64,000 nucleotides of DNA, from assembly GCF_000024865.1 (NCBI RefSeq), contig NC_013595.1, forward strand, positions 9,548,001 through 9,612,000, in the 5' to 3' direction. Shown here piece by piece: positions 24,845 through 33,333 of this stretch (position 1 is the stretch's first letter; each line of letters starts with the position of its first letter). Origin of the DNA: Streptosporangium roseum DSM 43021. GTDB lineage: Bacteria > Actinomycetota > Actinomycetes > Streptosporangiales > Streptosporangiaceae. The translations under genes and the position numbers were made by a program. The notes beneath the pieces were generated by a model that did no database searches, was not told where the DNA came from, and was given only the letters and a program-made list of their open reading frames with translations.

Positions 24845-25067
24845 GGCCACGTTCTCCCCACGCCGTCGAGCCTCGCGGCCCCATCCAGGCCGTGCAAAGG
24901 TCACATTAGCCCGCCTCTATGAAGGCACTGACGCCGGTCGGCCGACACGGAACTGGGAGAACTGCGTCGTGCAGGAACACCAGACGGCGGACCGTAGCTG
25001 ATGTGGTACTTCAACCCCTTCCCGGCCACCTCTGCCGTTTAGGGAAGGGATCGAAGCTCACAGCGCA

Positions 25068-25904
25068 TCAGAGATGGCAGACGGCGCATCCAACCTGATC
25101 ATCGTCCTCGTCGTGCGCGTCAGACAGTATCTCGAGAAGGGGACGGTTCGGCTTGATGCGTCGGGCAGCGCGTTCCATCGCGTCGCGGTGCTTCGCCTCT
25201 ATCTCTTGTCGTCGGGCAAGCAGTTCATCGAGTGACTCGCCCTGAGACCAGGTGTACTTGCGCCCCTTCATGGCAGTTTGCTGGTAATTGACCTTCTCCT
25301 CATAGGCGACGGCCTTATCGAACAGCTCGGGGTGGCGATCCTTGAGCCCGACCCATTCGTGCTTTCGCTGGAAGAAGCAGAAGTAGCAGCCCGAGCGGGT
25401 GCGCCATTCGTAGTAGGCTGGCAGGCCAATGCCTGCTTCGTCGAGGATGCGGTCGACACCGGCCCGGTCGATCCCATCTTCTCGGAAGGGGAAGACTGCG
25501 GTGATGTTGGGCTTGGTGCTGACGTAGCCGAGGCGGTTCTCATCGGCTCGGATAGCCACATAGGAGATGACATCGTCATCGCCAACCCAAGCCTCCAGCG
25601 GCTTGATCTTGAGGTTCTTAGTGCACCAGCGCATCTGAGGGCTCGGCAGGGTTCCCTGGTAGACCTCGAGCCAGTGATCGAAGTCGCGAGTGGAGTTGAG
25701 GCGTTCGATCGGCTTTCCGAGCGCAGCCTCGAGGCGATTTAGATACTCGTAAGTCTCAGGTAGCTCGGCACCGGTGTCGCAGAAGAAATACTCCATCTGC
25801 GGGACCTCGTCGCGCATGTAGATGGCCAGGGCCGAGGAGTCCTTCCCTCCGGAAATGCCCAGGACATGGCGAGTCTCTCCGCCAGAGCCGTTGGTCTTGG
25901 TCAC
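25068..25904 (-). CDS. sspD: SspD: ATP-pyrophosphatase of DNA phosphorothioation
   Basis: Protein of 278 residues in the PAPS-reductase family with PP-loop LGISGGKDSSALAIYM (15-30), which binds and splits ATP. CTKNLKIKPLEAW, SGCYFCFFQRKHEW and the tail CAVCHL provide cysteines. The comparable DndC carries a 4Fe-4S cluster. In Ssp systems SspD supplies activation for inserting sulfur into the DNA backbone after nicking by SspB. The GTG start overlaps the sspC stop (GTGA), giving strict operon coupling. It is the last gene of sspABCD. Without the linkage to sspA, B and C it would be indistinguishable from other DndC-like proteins. Confidence 0.88.
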   Translation of the reverse strand: MTKTNGSGGETRHVLGISGGKDSSALAIYMRDEVPQMEYFFCDTGAELPETYEYLNRLEAALGKPIERLNSTRDFDHWLEVYQGTLPSPQMRWCTKNLKIKPLEAWVGDDDVISYVAIRADENRLGYVSTKPNITAVFPFREDGIDRAGVDRILDEAGIGLPAYYEWRTRSGCYFCFFQRKHEWVGLKDRHPELFDKAVAYEEKVNYQQTAMKGRKYTWSQGESLDELLARRQEIEAKHRDAMERAARRIKPNRPLLEILSDAHDEDDDQVGCAVCHL

Positions 25905-28900
25905 AGCTTCTCCTCCCCCTGGGGGTCGTGGTCAGGGTCCGTCGCGGTGAGACGCTCAGCTAGGGCGGCGAGCAAGATGCGCGCACCGCCGGGTCCTAGC
26001 TGTTGCTCAGCCTGCCTTATGACACCGACAACGAGAGTCTCGGCGGTGTTCCTGGCTTGCTTTGGCACATGGATGAGCGTGCGTACTTCTGTCCCTTGGG
26101 GTGTCGTGAGCGTTAGTAGGTGAGTGTCGATCTGCTTGGGTTCGGGCGCCTGTGTCTGAAGTACAGATGTCTCCTGCGCCTGGTAGAGGTGGCCGACGCG
26201 GTCGAGCCGGCGGCCCATCTCCTTCACACGCGGGGGGAAGTTGTCGACATCCTGATCAGTCCAGTCACCAAGCGCCTTATTGGTGAGGCGAATGATGATC
26301 GGGTCAAGCCAGTCCTCGTCTGGCAGGCTGGTGTTAAGGACGCGGGAGACAAATCCCTGCAGATCAACTTCGAGTGAGGCGTTGGCGAAGCCGCTAAGCG
26401 CCTCTGCTAGGCCTGTGCGTACTTGTTTGAGGTCACCGGCGATACCGAAGGCCTGGCCTATCGCGACCACTACGTCTTGCCGCAGTGCTGTGCTGGCCCC
26501 TGAGATAGCGCCTAGGGCGCTAGCCAGGCGAGAGACATACGACTCGGCGACCTGCTCGTCTTTCGTGGCGTTTGCCGGAATGGCATTGAGCCCAAGTGCT
26601 TGTGGCAGGCCGGTGAAGACCAGTTCGTCCGGATCGGTTGCCGCGGAGAGGACTTGTCGAACCTTGAGCGCTTCCGGGCTGAGACGCTTGGTGTAGAGCG
26701 CGTAGGGAGTTAGCACCATGACCCGCTCAAGCATCGCCCGAGTCACTGCCAGCAGTTTGGGATTGCGGGCCGTTCGGGAACGCGGAACGTCCACGTTGAG
26801 GGCTGCGGCAAGGCGGTCAACAACCAGGCTGCGCTGCCCTTCCCCGATGGGCACGGCTTTGACAGTGAACCGGTCAGGCCCCGTGTCGGCAAGTAGACGC
26901 TCGATGATCTCTGGGTTGAGCCGCGGACAGTAGTTCCCCTCCTCGAAGAGCGCCACGTCCGTGCTCCGAAGGATCAGCGCGGCGACCATCAGAATCGGCA
27001 CGACGCCGGCCTTGACGCCGAAGGGGGGCGCCATGAGCTGTTGGTAGATCTCGACGATCGTGGTGGGCCGAGCGGCATTGGTCAGTGCCCGCTCAAGCAT
27101 CTCCCAGGAAGGAATGACCTCTGGATGCTTCTTCGGGTCCGGTCGGGAGACACCGTGTGTGGCGATGGTTTGGGCCTGAATGGCCTGGTCTACCTCTTTG
27201 GCAGCACGGTGGAGGCCGAGGTATTCCACGACGCCGTGGTACATCGCCCGTTCCTGCGAGTACTTGGTGGTGTCATATCCCAGCACCGGCAGACCTGTGT
27301 TAGTCACTAGGTCAGACAGGAGCACACGTCGTGCGCGGGCGCCGTTGCTGGTCAGTTCGTGGCGGCCTGCCATCTCGTTGCGGATGTGCGGTGTCTGCGG
27401 ATACACACGATCACAGGCGGCCGACACCAATGCACCGTAGCTGCGGGCCTCGATGGTCTCGCGCTGCTCAGTGCGGATCTCTTGTCCACTCCTCCACAGG
27501 TACCAGGTGGACTCGTCTCGCCGCGGGTTGAATGCCTCGTCCAGCCGGGCACCGAGCTCTTGAGAAATCTCGGCTATGCGTTCTTCGATCTCGCGTCCAG
27601 CCACGAGGTCAATGTCGTCCTGATGCCGGAGGTCTTCGAGGGCTCTGAGGGTAATCCCTGCCTCGAGAATGGCAGCAGGGTCTCTGGTGGTTCCAATGAT
27701 TACGGGCAGTGGGGAGTTGACCAGCGGGCGCGTGCCTGGCTCCCCGAGATGGAAGATGATCATGCCGTCGGCGGCGTCGCTCACGACATCGGGACCGTCG
27801 AGTTTGTCGGCCTGGAGGCTGATGGCGGTGCGGAAGTATCTCAGCATCCCGGTGCGCTGCATGTGCGCTCCGGCGACCACCTCCCTGGGCAAAACCGTTC
27901 CTAGGTGCTCACCGAGGTGATCGACTACGTGGCTGGGTGCGACGTGGACAGCTATTTCCTTGACGCGAGCGTCGATGTCGATGTTGGTGCCCTGCCAGAC
28001 CCGGTGCTCATTGCTGTAGGTCCGATGGGTGAGAAACCCTGTTTCGACGAGATGCTGCAGCCGCCCTTGCAGCATGTTGAATCGCTCTGGATCTGCGGCG
28101 GTTGTCGGATCATGCATGGCGAACTGGATCATCGCCGGGGTAGCACGCAGAACGCCGTCGACATCGATGAGATTCAAGATGCCGATCGTCTTGAGGATGT
28201 CCCGGTCTTCGGGGGGAAGCCCGTGCGCCTCGTTGAGTCGGTTGTCAACCTCCAACCAGCGGCTGGCATTGGCCGAGGCCAGGATGGTGGTGCGGCCGGA
28301 GGCAAAGAAATAGTCGTACAGCTGGGGCAGCCGTATAGTCGAGGCTCGCTCGGGTCCGTCGGTCGATGCCTCATCGATGGTGCGACGGACCGTGTTCGGC
28401 TCGTCGTTGGTGAGGAACCCGACGAGGCTGCGGTCATGCTGACCAATCTGGAAGGCAAGGAGCGGTGCTGCCACAGCCGTAAGGGGATGCAAGGGGTAGA
28501 GATCGGCGAGCATCTCCGGGGAGATATGCACTACGGAATCCAGCCCGTGCTCAAGCCAGGCTTGTGCAGCAGCTTGCGCCTGGCTACGGATTAGCTGCTG
28601 GCCGACTTCGGTGACGGCGGACTGGTCAAGGCGTCTTTGAAGAAGGTGGACGGAATCACCCAAATTCGGCGTGAAGGTGATGTCCTCGAAGCGACCTTGG
28701 ACCTTGGCCCACTCCTTGGTTTGGATCAGGCTGGATCGTGCTGCGTAGTCACTGAACGCCAGGTGCTGCAGGGTGAAAATGAACAGCCGCAGTCCTGAGC
28801 GTCCGGCTCCCTTCTCGGCGAGCATCTGCAACAGGAACACGTCGTTCTCGGCGCTGCCCGAGTCGCCGGAGGCGGCGAGATATTCCAGCGACTTGCCGAA

Positions 28901-29518
28901 CTCATCGAGGATCAGCAGAACCGGGTGGCCGGTGTCGCACAGTGCGGTGAGCGCATCGAGGAGATCTTCGGTCGTCGGGACCTCGCGCTCCGCACACGTC
29001 CGCAGGGCCTGCGCGACGGCCTTCGGCGGCCGCTTTCCCCACTTGCGTTCCGCCGCGGTTGCCAGTGCGCGGTGCACGGTAGCGGCCAGCGGCTCGCGGC
29101 GCGCGGTCGCCACCGCTCCCAGGAAACCCTCTGGGGCAATGTCATCACGTGCCTGTTCCAACCGTGCCGCTAGGCCTGGACTGGTGGCCTCCACAGCTTG
29201 CCGAGCCTCGGCCTGTCGAGCGGTTTCATGTCCCAGGAAGGCGTCGAGTAGGTTCGACAGCGTCGACTTACCTGAGCCGTAGGGGCCAGTGAACGACCAG
29301 GCTCGTGTCCTCTTGAGGTCAGCGACCGCGTTCGCCACACGATCGAGAACGTCCAGCGCTCTTGCTCCCACGTAGGGGGAGTTCAAGTGGGGTTCGCGGA
29401 CATCACGCTCAAGGTTGGTGGAACGTAGTTCGGAGCCAACCAGAGTGATACCTGCGGGAAGCTCAGCGGCGGTCCGGTCCTCGTGAGTACCAGGAAGGGG
29501 ATTGATGGCCGTAGTCAC
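25901..29518 (-). CDS. sspC: SspC: large P-loop ATPase of DNA phosphorothioation
   Basis: Protein of 1205 residues. Walker A is GPYGSGKSTLSNLL (78-91) and Walker B is PVLLILDEFGKSLEYL (about 204-219). The N-terminal segment LRSTNLERDVREPHLNSPYV precedes the ATPase. The rest is a long helical region with a final PKQARNTAETLVVGVIRQAE. It resembles ATPases of BREX and Ssp loci. In Ssp, SspC is the ATPase working with SspB and SspD. A GTG start overlaps the sspB stop by four bases. Size and context make BrxC-like ATPase the only serious alternative, but no other BREX gene is present. Confidence 0.85.
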   Translation of the reverse strand: MTTAINPLPGTHEDRTAAELPAGITLVGSELRSTNLERDVREPHLNSPYVGARALDVLDRVANAVADLKRTRAWSFTGPYGSGKSTLSNLLDAFLGHETARQAEARQAVEATSPGLAARLEQARDDIAPEGFLGAVATARREPLAATVHRALATAAERKWGKRPPKAVAQALRTCAEREVPTTEDLLDALTALCDTGHPVLLILDEFGKSLEYLAASGDSGSAENDVFLLQMLAEKGAGRSGLRLFIFTLQHLAFSDYAARSSLIQTKEWAKVQGRFEDITFTPNLGDSVHLLQRRLDQSAVTEVGQQLIRSQAQAAAQAWLEHGLDSVVHISPEMLADLYPLHPLTAVAAPLLAFQIGQHDRSLVGFLTNDEPNTVRRTIDEASTDGPERASTIRLPQLYDYFFASGRTTILASANASRWLEVDNRLNEAHGLPPEDRDILKTIGILNLIDVDGVLRATPAMIQFAMHDPTTAADPERFNMLQGRLQHLVETGFLTHRTYSNEHRVWQGTNIDIDARVKEIAVHVAPSHVVDHLGEHLGTVLPREVVAGAHMQRTGMLRYFRTAISLQADKLDGPDVVSDAADGMIIFHLGEPGTRPLVNSPLPVIIGTTRDPAAILEAGITLRALEDLRHQDDIDLVAGREIEERIAEISQELGARLDEAFNPRRDESTWYLWRSGQEIRTEQRETIEARSYGALVSAACDRVYPQTPHIRNEMAGRHELTSNGARARRVLLSDLVTNTGLPVLGYDTTKYSQERAMYHGVVEYLGLHRAAKEVDQAIQAQTIATHGVSRPDPKKHPEVIPSWEMLERALTNAARPTTIVEIYQQLMAPPFGVKAGVVPILMVAALILRSTDVALFEEGNYCPRLNPEIIERLLADTGPDRFTVKAVPIGEGQRSLVVDRLAAALNVDVPRSRTARNPKLLAVTRAMLERVMVLTPYALYTKRLSPEALKVRQVLSAATDPDELVFTGLPQALGLNAIPANATKDEQVAESYVSRLASALGAISGASTALRQDVVVAIGQAFGIAGDLKQVRTGLAEALSGFANASLEVDLQGFVSRVLNTSLPDEDWLDPIIIRLTNKALGDWTDQDVDNFPPRVKEMGRRLDRVGHLYQAQETSVLQTQAPEPKQIDTHLLTLTTPQGTEVRTLIHVPKQARNTAETLVVGVIRQAEQQLGPGGARILLAALAERLTATDPDHDPQGEEKL

Positions 29519-30639
29519 ACCTGCTCCTCGATCAATTCCAGGGCTCCGGGCTGCTCAGATAGCTGCTCACGTTTGCGGCCCTTGCCAGCGTGCTTCAGAC
29601 CGGGGTAGCGCTGTTTCCACTCGTCTGCAATGGGAAATCCGTCCTGGCGGCTAACGTGACCATAGTGACGATCGAGGATCTCCCAGGCCAGTTCCTGAGG
29701 ATTAGCCGCAAAGGACAGGCTCCGCTGGCCTAGCGAGTCGGTGATCCACACGTCACCTTGATCCGCAACCAACGGTTCGATGACCTTGATGAGCTCGGGT
29801 TCTCTCATGCGGAAGGCACGCCCGGGAGCGCCTGGCTCGTTGGCGAGCCGTGCAAGCGAGATGGAATTGCCTCCGGTGACATGGGATGCATAGTCGAGGC
29901 ATGCGTAGAGCAGTACCGCTGCGGGGAGGTTGACCCGCGATCGGGTGGTGAATCGCCAGACCTGGCTCTTGCCCTTCCCTTGACCTTCCAGCAAGCCGAG
30001 TTCCCGGAACGGGCTCATTAGCTGGTCTTCGAAGCTGCCCTGCGATTGCGGGTTGGGCTCCAGGTCGAGGGCGTACATCTTTATGAGGCAGTCCACGTCC
30101 CGCTTGATCGACTCGGCGGCTGGAACAGCGTTCTCAGCATAGCTCTCGTTCACGTGTCGGGTGATCAACGTGATCATCTCCGCCGTCGTGACTTTGGAGA
30201 ACGGGGCCAAGTTGAACATAACGTACCAGCTGGGCACCATGCACTTTGCCCCTTGTTCCCCGGGCTCACTGGACAACAGCCACCAATGCAGCAGCCACAG
30301 GCTCCCCGTGTCTTCCAAATAGGGGTCCGCCCCGTTCTTTCCAAGCAGCCACTCCGCTCTCCAGGTCGGGGAGGCGATGTAGGCTCGGTTCGAGGGATCG
30401 GGGTGTGGGTGTTCTCGGGTGAGTTTGAACGCTTGCGACCAGAACCGGATGGCGTTCACCATGTTGCGGCCGACGCCCAGCAGCACAGGCGCGTTCTCCC
30501 GGTGAAAAATGTCGCTGCCGCCCTCACCGTCCCGAACAATCTCGGTGTGGGCTTTGTAAAGCCAGCCATAGCGAGGAGCGAAGGTCTCGTGCCGCGCGAA
30601 TCTCGGCTCTGTCGCTTCTGCCAGCCGGCTGTCGGACAT
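29515..30639 (-). CDS. sspB: SspB: DUF4007 DNA nickase of single-strand phosphorothioation
   Basis: Protein of 374 residues in the DUF4007 family. The N-terminal signature is RFARHETFAPRYGWLYK (13-29), followed by APVLLGVGRNMVNAIRFWSQ and DPYLEDTGSLWLLHWWLLSS. SspB is described as the sequence-specific nickase that opens the strand for sulfur insertion, and it distinguishes Ssp from Dnd systems. ATG at 30637-30639; sspA ends 42 bases upstream. The C-terminus is basic (KHAGKGRKREQLSE), fitting DNA binding. Confidence 0.88.
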   Translation of the reverse strand: MSDSRLAEATEPRFARHETFAPRYGWLYKAHTEIVRDGEGGSDIFHRENAPVLLGVGRNMVNAIRFWSQAFKLTREHPHPDPSNRAYIASPTWRAEWLLGKNGADPYLEDTGSLWLLHWWLLSSEPGEQGAKCMVPSWYVMFNLAPFSKVTTAEMITLITRHVNESYAENAVPAAESIKRDVDCLIKMYALDLEPNPQSQGSFEDQLMSPFRELGLLEGQGKGKSQVWRFTTRSRVNLPAAVLLYACLDYASHVTGGNSISLARLANEPGAPGRAFRMREPELIKVIEPLVADQGDVWITDSLGQRSLSFAANPQELAWEILDRHYGHVSRQDGFPIADEWKQRYPGLKHAGKGRKREQLSEQPGALELIEEQV

Positions 30640-30681
30640 GTGCTGGATCCTTTCGATGGGTAACGGTGGGCTATTTACGCT

Positions 30682-31881
30682 TCAAGGCGACGATGACGGC
30701 TCTGAAGTGGCCGTCATGGCCGTTCGAACCTCTCCGACAGCCCGGACGGTTGCTTCTATGGCCCGTTCGACGTCGTGCTCGATGGTGGCGTATCCCAAGG
30801 AGAAACGCAGCGTGGAATCAGCGTCCGGTCGACTAAGCCCCATCGCCAGCAACACGTGGCTTGGGGTGGGGGCACCCGAGGCGCAGGCGCTGCCATCCGA
30901 GGCAGCGATCTCCGGCATTGCGGCCAGAAGTGCATCCGCTGGCAGCCCAGCGAGAGTGACGCTCGTGACGCCAGGCAGCCGTGGAGAGCGAACGCCGTTG
31001 ATATGGCAGTCGGGCAGACGAGAAGTCAATCCCTCCTCGAGCACGCCACGTAGAGCAGTGACACGAGTGGATTCATTGTGCAGGTGAATCCGTGCTGCTT
31101 CGGCGGCAGCGCCCAGTCCTGCGATACCCGGCACGTTCAGCGTTCCTGCGCGCCAGCCCCGCTCCTGACCACCTCCGATCAGAAGAGGACGATGAGGCAC
31201 GGACGCTCCGCGACGAACGAATAGTGCACCGACGCCCTGCGGGCCCCCAAATTTGTGAGCCGACAACGACACTAGGTCGACATCAAGTTCGCTCAGATCT
31301 ACTGGGAGCCGACCGACATACTGTGTGGCATCGGTGTGGACCAGCGCCCCTGCCTCGTGCGCCAGTTTGATAATGGGCTCCAGGTCGGTCAGGACTCCGG
31401 TCTCGTTGTTGGCCAGCATCGCCGAGACAATCGCCACCTTGCCCTGACCGCACGCCGCTTCCAGAGGCGCCAGCTCGACCGCGCCGTCTCGGTCCACGGG
31501 CAGCTCAACCAGCGTGCCGGGACCATCCGCGGTGATGGCACGCGCCGCCTCAAGGATCGCCGGATGTTCAACGGCAGTGGTCGCAAGGATCCCGCCGCTC
31601 GAGTAACCTGCACGGAGTGCCAGGTTGTTCGCCTCAGTGGCTCCGGAGGTGAAGATGAGTTCGCCGGGCGCACAGCCGAGCAAGCGGGCAAGCTGTTGAC
31701 GCGCTAGCTCGACGCGCGAGGCTGCATCACGGCCGGCCGCATGGACACTGGAGGCGTTACCGACGCTTCGCAGCGCGTCCAGCATGGCTTCAAGCGCCTC
31801 ATGACGCAGAGGTGCAGTGGCGTTGTAGTCGAGATACACCTCTTCCGCGCGATCAGGATCAATCGGCACGTATCGCTCCAT
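30682..31881 (-). CDS. sspA: SspA: cysteine desulfurase supplying sulfur for DNA phosphorothioation
   Basis: PLP enzyme of 399 residues of the NifS/IscS class. It shows YLDYNATAPL (16-25), TSGATEANNLALR (78-90), EHPA with the PLP-stacking His105, LVHTDATQ (180-187), the PLP lysine in SLSAHKFGGPQG (Lys210) and the persulfide-forming cysteine in SDGSACASG (Cys333). SspA hands sulfur to SspD. It is the first gene of sspABCD. The ATG at 31879-31881 is 12 bases from a GGGAGG site, a somewhat long spacing. A housekeeping desulfurase is possible by sequence alone, but the operon decides. Confidence 0.9.
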   Translation of the reverse strand: MERYVPIDPDRAEEVYLDYNATAPLRHEALEAMLDALRSVGNASSVHAAGRDAASRVELARQQLARLLGCAPGELIFTSGATEANNLALRAGYSSGGILATTAVEHPAILEAARAITADGPGTLVELPVDRDGAVELAPLEAACGQGKVAIVSAMLANNETGVLTDLEPIIKLAHEAGALVHTDATQYVGRLPVDLSELDVDLVSLSAHKFGGPQGVGALFVRRGASVPHRPLLIGGGQERGWRAGTLNVPGIAGLGAAAEAARIHLHNESTRVTALRGVLEEGLTSRLPDCHINGVRSPRLPGVTSVTLAGLPADALLAAMPEIAASDGSACASGAPTPSHVLLAMGLSRPDADSTLRFSLGYATIEHDVERAIEATVRAVGEVRTAMTATSEPSSSP

Positions 31882-32439
31882 ATGCCGCTGCGCCTCCCTC
31901 TAGCTACTCCTGGCGGGTTCCATTGTGGGTCGCTCTCGCCCCACCAGGAGTGCTCTGAGATCCTAGCGAACCCCTCTGACATCAGGGGCAGCCTCACAGA
32001 TAACAAAGTGGATCTCTAGCTCAGAAGCGGTCGCTCACCCACGACCGGCACCTTGTCGACGCTCCTCTACCACGACGGACCCGACGTTTCAGCAGGTCGG
32101 GTTAAGGGAGTGAACAGCCGAGCTGTGACTATCAGAGTACTCGGATCCCAATGTGACCAAGAACACCTCTGGACCACACCACAAGGACACAGCGCTATTG
32201 CTTTCGGCATACGAGGGCTGAGAGGTTCGGCGGTCGATTGGAGGTGAAGCATGACATTCGGGCGCTGCCTTCCCCTGACACCGAAACCGGGTACGACAAG
32301 AGCAGCTGGCCTGATGCATGCCATTCTTGACCTACGAGACGCATCTCTAAGTTCGACACTAAAGTCAGTGCATCACCGTTGTCTCCTCAGCACAAGAGGC
32401 GCGTGAACCCAAATAGCGGACGACTGATTTCATGCGAGC
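31882..32439. promoter_or_regulatory. Gap upstream of sspA, probable promoter region
   Basis: A 558-bp stretch without a convincing gene. It must contain the promoter of the leftward ssp operon, and also follows the stop of the PLD-family gene. Base composition is mixed. Partly complementary segments (CTGGCGGG near 31911 and CCCACCAG near 31940) could form a hairpin in the ssp leader. I see no strong -35/-10 pair. Confidence 0.4.
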
Positions 32440-33333
32440 TCAACCGACTAGGCGAGTGCCCCCCAAGATGCGCTGATAGTTGGGAAGAAAATGAGCGATC
32501 CAGGCAGCTAAGGTCTCCCACAAATCGGCAGGATCATCGACCGTATGACCCATCTCGCCGCAAAGGTCGACGAGCCGCTTGACTGCCTTCATAGTAGTCA
32601 GGTTGCTACATTCGCGTGCGACCCGTCCAGTGAACCCCTGCCGAAGGATGGCTCCCACGTATGTATTAAACTCTTTCTCCGTCGAAAGTCCGACTGGTAC
32701 ACCCAAAGCTGCAAGTTCTGGCCGTACGAGGTTTGCCACGCTTTCTTCGCGCTGCCCGGCGTATACCTTCCAGAGGACTTCGGGAGGTCGGTAGGTGGGC
32801 AACCAGTCACTGCGGTCTGTTGCCTCGATAGGTGTCCGGAGTACCGCAGGCGGCAGCGTTGCTGCAGCAACGAGAACGGCGTCGCGATCGGCTTCTGTGG
32901 CCACCGCAGACGTCCCTCTTAGCACGCCTAACAATGACACGAGAGCGGGATCGTCTGCTGCACTCTCAACCAAGATCTCAACCGCTCCGGGGCGGCCCCA
33001 TCCCAGGCCGTTGGAAGTAACGTTCGCGGAACCAACCAAGGCTCGAGTGCTCGTAATGTAAGCCTTCGCATGCACGACGGGATGAAGCGCTACGATTCCA
33101 CCAAATCCACTGACTAGGTCAAAAATGCGCGGGTCGCTGACTCCCGCCGCCACCTCGTCTGGTCGCCATCGCGTGATCACTTCCAGCGAGCACTCGCTAG
33201 GAAGTGTTGATAGTAAGGGCTCAATGCCTGAGACGGTAATGAAGGGCGCGACCACTGTGAGGACGTCCGCATCCCTGGTCAGCGCCAGGAGGCGTTCACC
33301 GCAGCGTTGCGGGTCGAACCCCGACTGGATCAC
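32440..33333 (-). CDS. Phospholipase-D-family protein of the defence module
   Basis: Protein of 297 residues with a single PLD (HKD-type) motif: HAKAYITSTRALVGSANVTS (His88, Lys90, Ser102, Asn104). The upstream strand LTVVAPFITVSGIEPLLSTL belongs to the same fold. Proteins with one motif act as dimers; in restriction loci they serve as nucleases, as with BfiI. The second half has RPELAALGVPVGLSTEKEFN and no catalytic motif. The GTG start overlaps the GHKL gene stop by four bases, so it is the last gene of a coupled helicase-GHKL-PLD unit. Confidence 0.78.
   Translation of the reverse strand: MIQSGFDPQRCGERLLALTRDADVLTVVAPFITVSGIEPLLSTLPSECSLEVITRWRPDEVAAGVSDPRIFDLVSGFGGIVALHPVVHAKAYITSTRALVGSANVTSNGLGWGRPGAVEILVESAADDPALVSLLGVLRGTSAVATEADRDAVLVAAATLPPAVLRTPIEATDRSDWLPTYRPPEVLWKVYAGQREESVANLVRPELAALGVPVGLSTEKEFNTYVGAILRQGFTGRVARECSNLTTMKAVKRLVDLCGEMGHTVDDPADLWETLAAWIAHFLPNYQRILGGTRLVG

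Noticed and set aside
25901..29518. A BREX system based on the large ATPase
   Set aside because: No pglZ, brxB, brxL or pglX-type gene is present, and the flanking DUF4007 and PP-loop genes fit Ssp instead.
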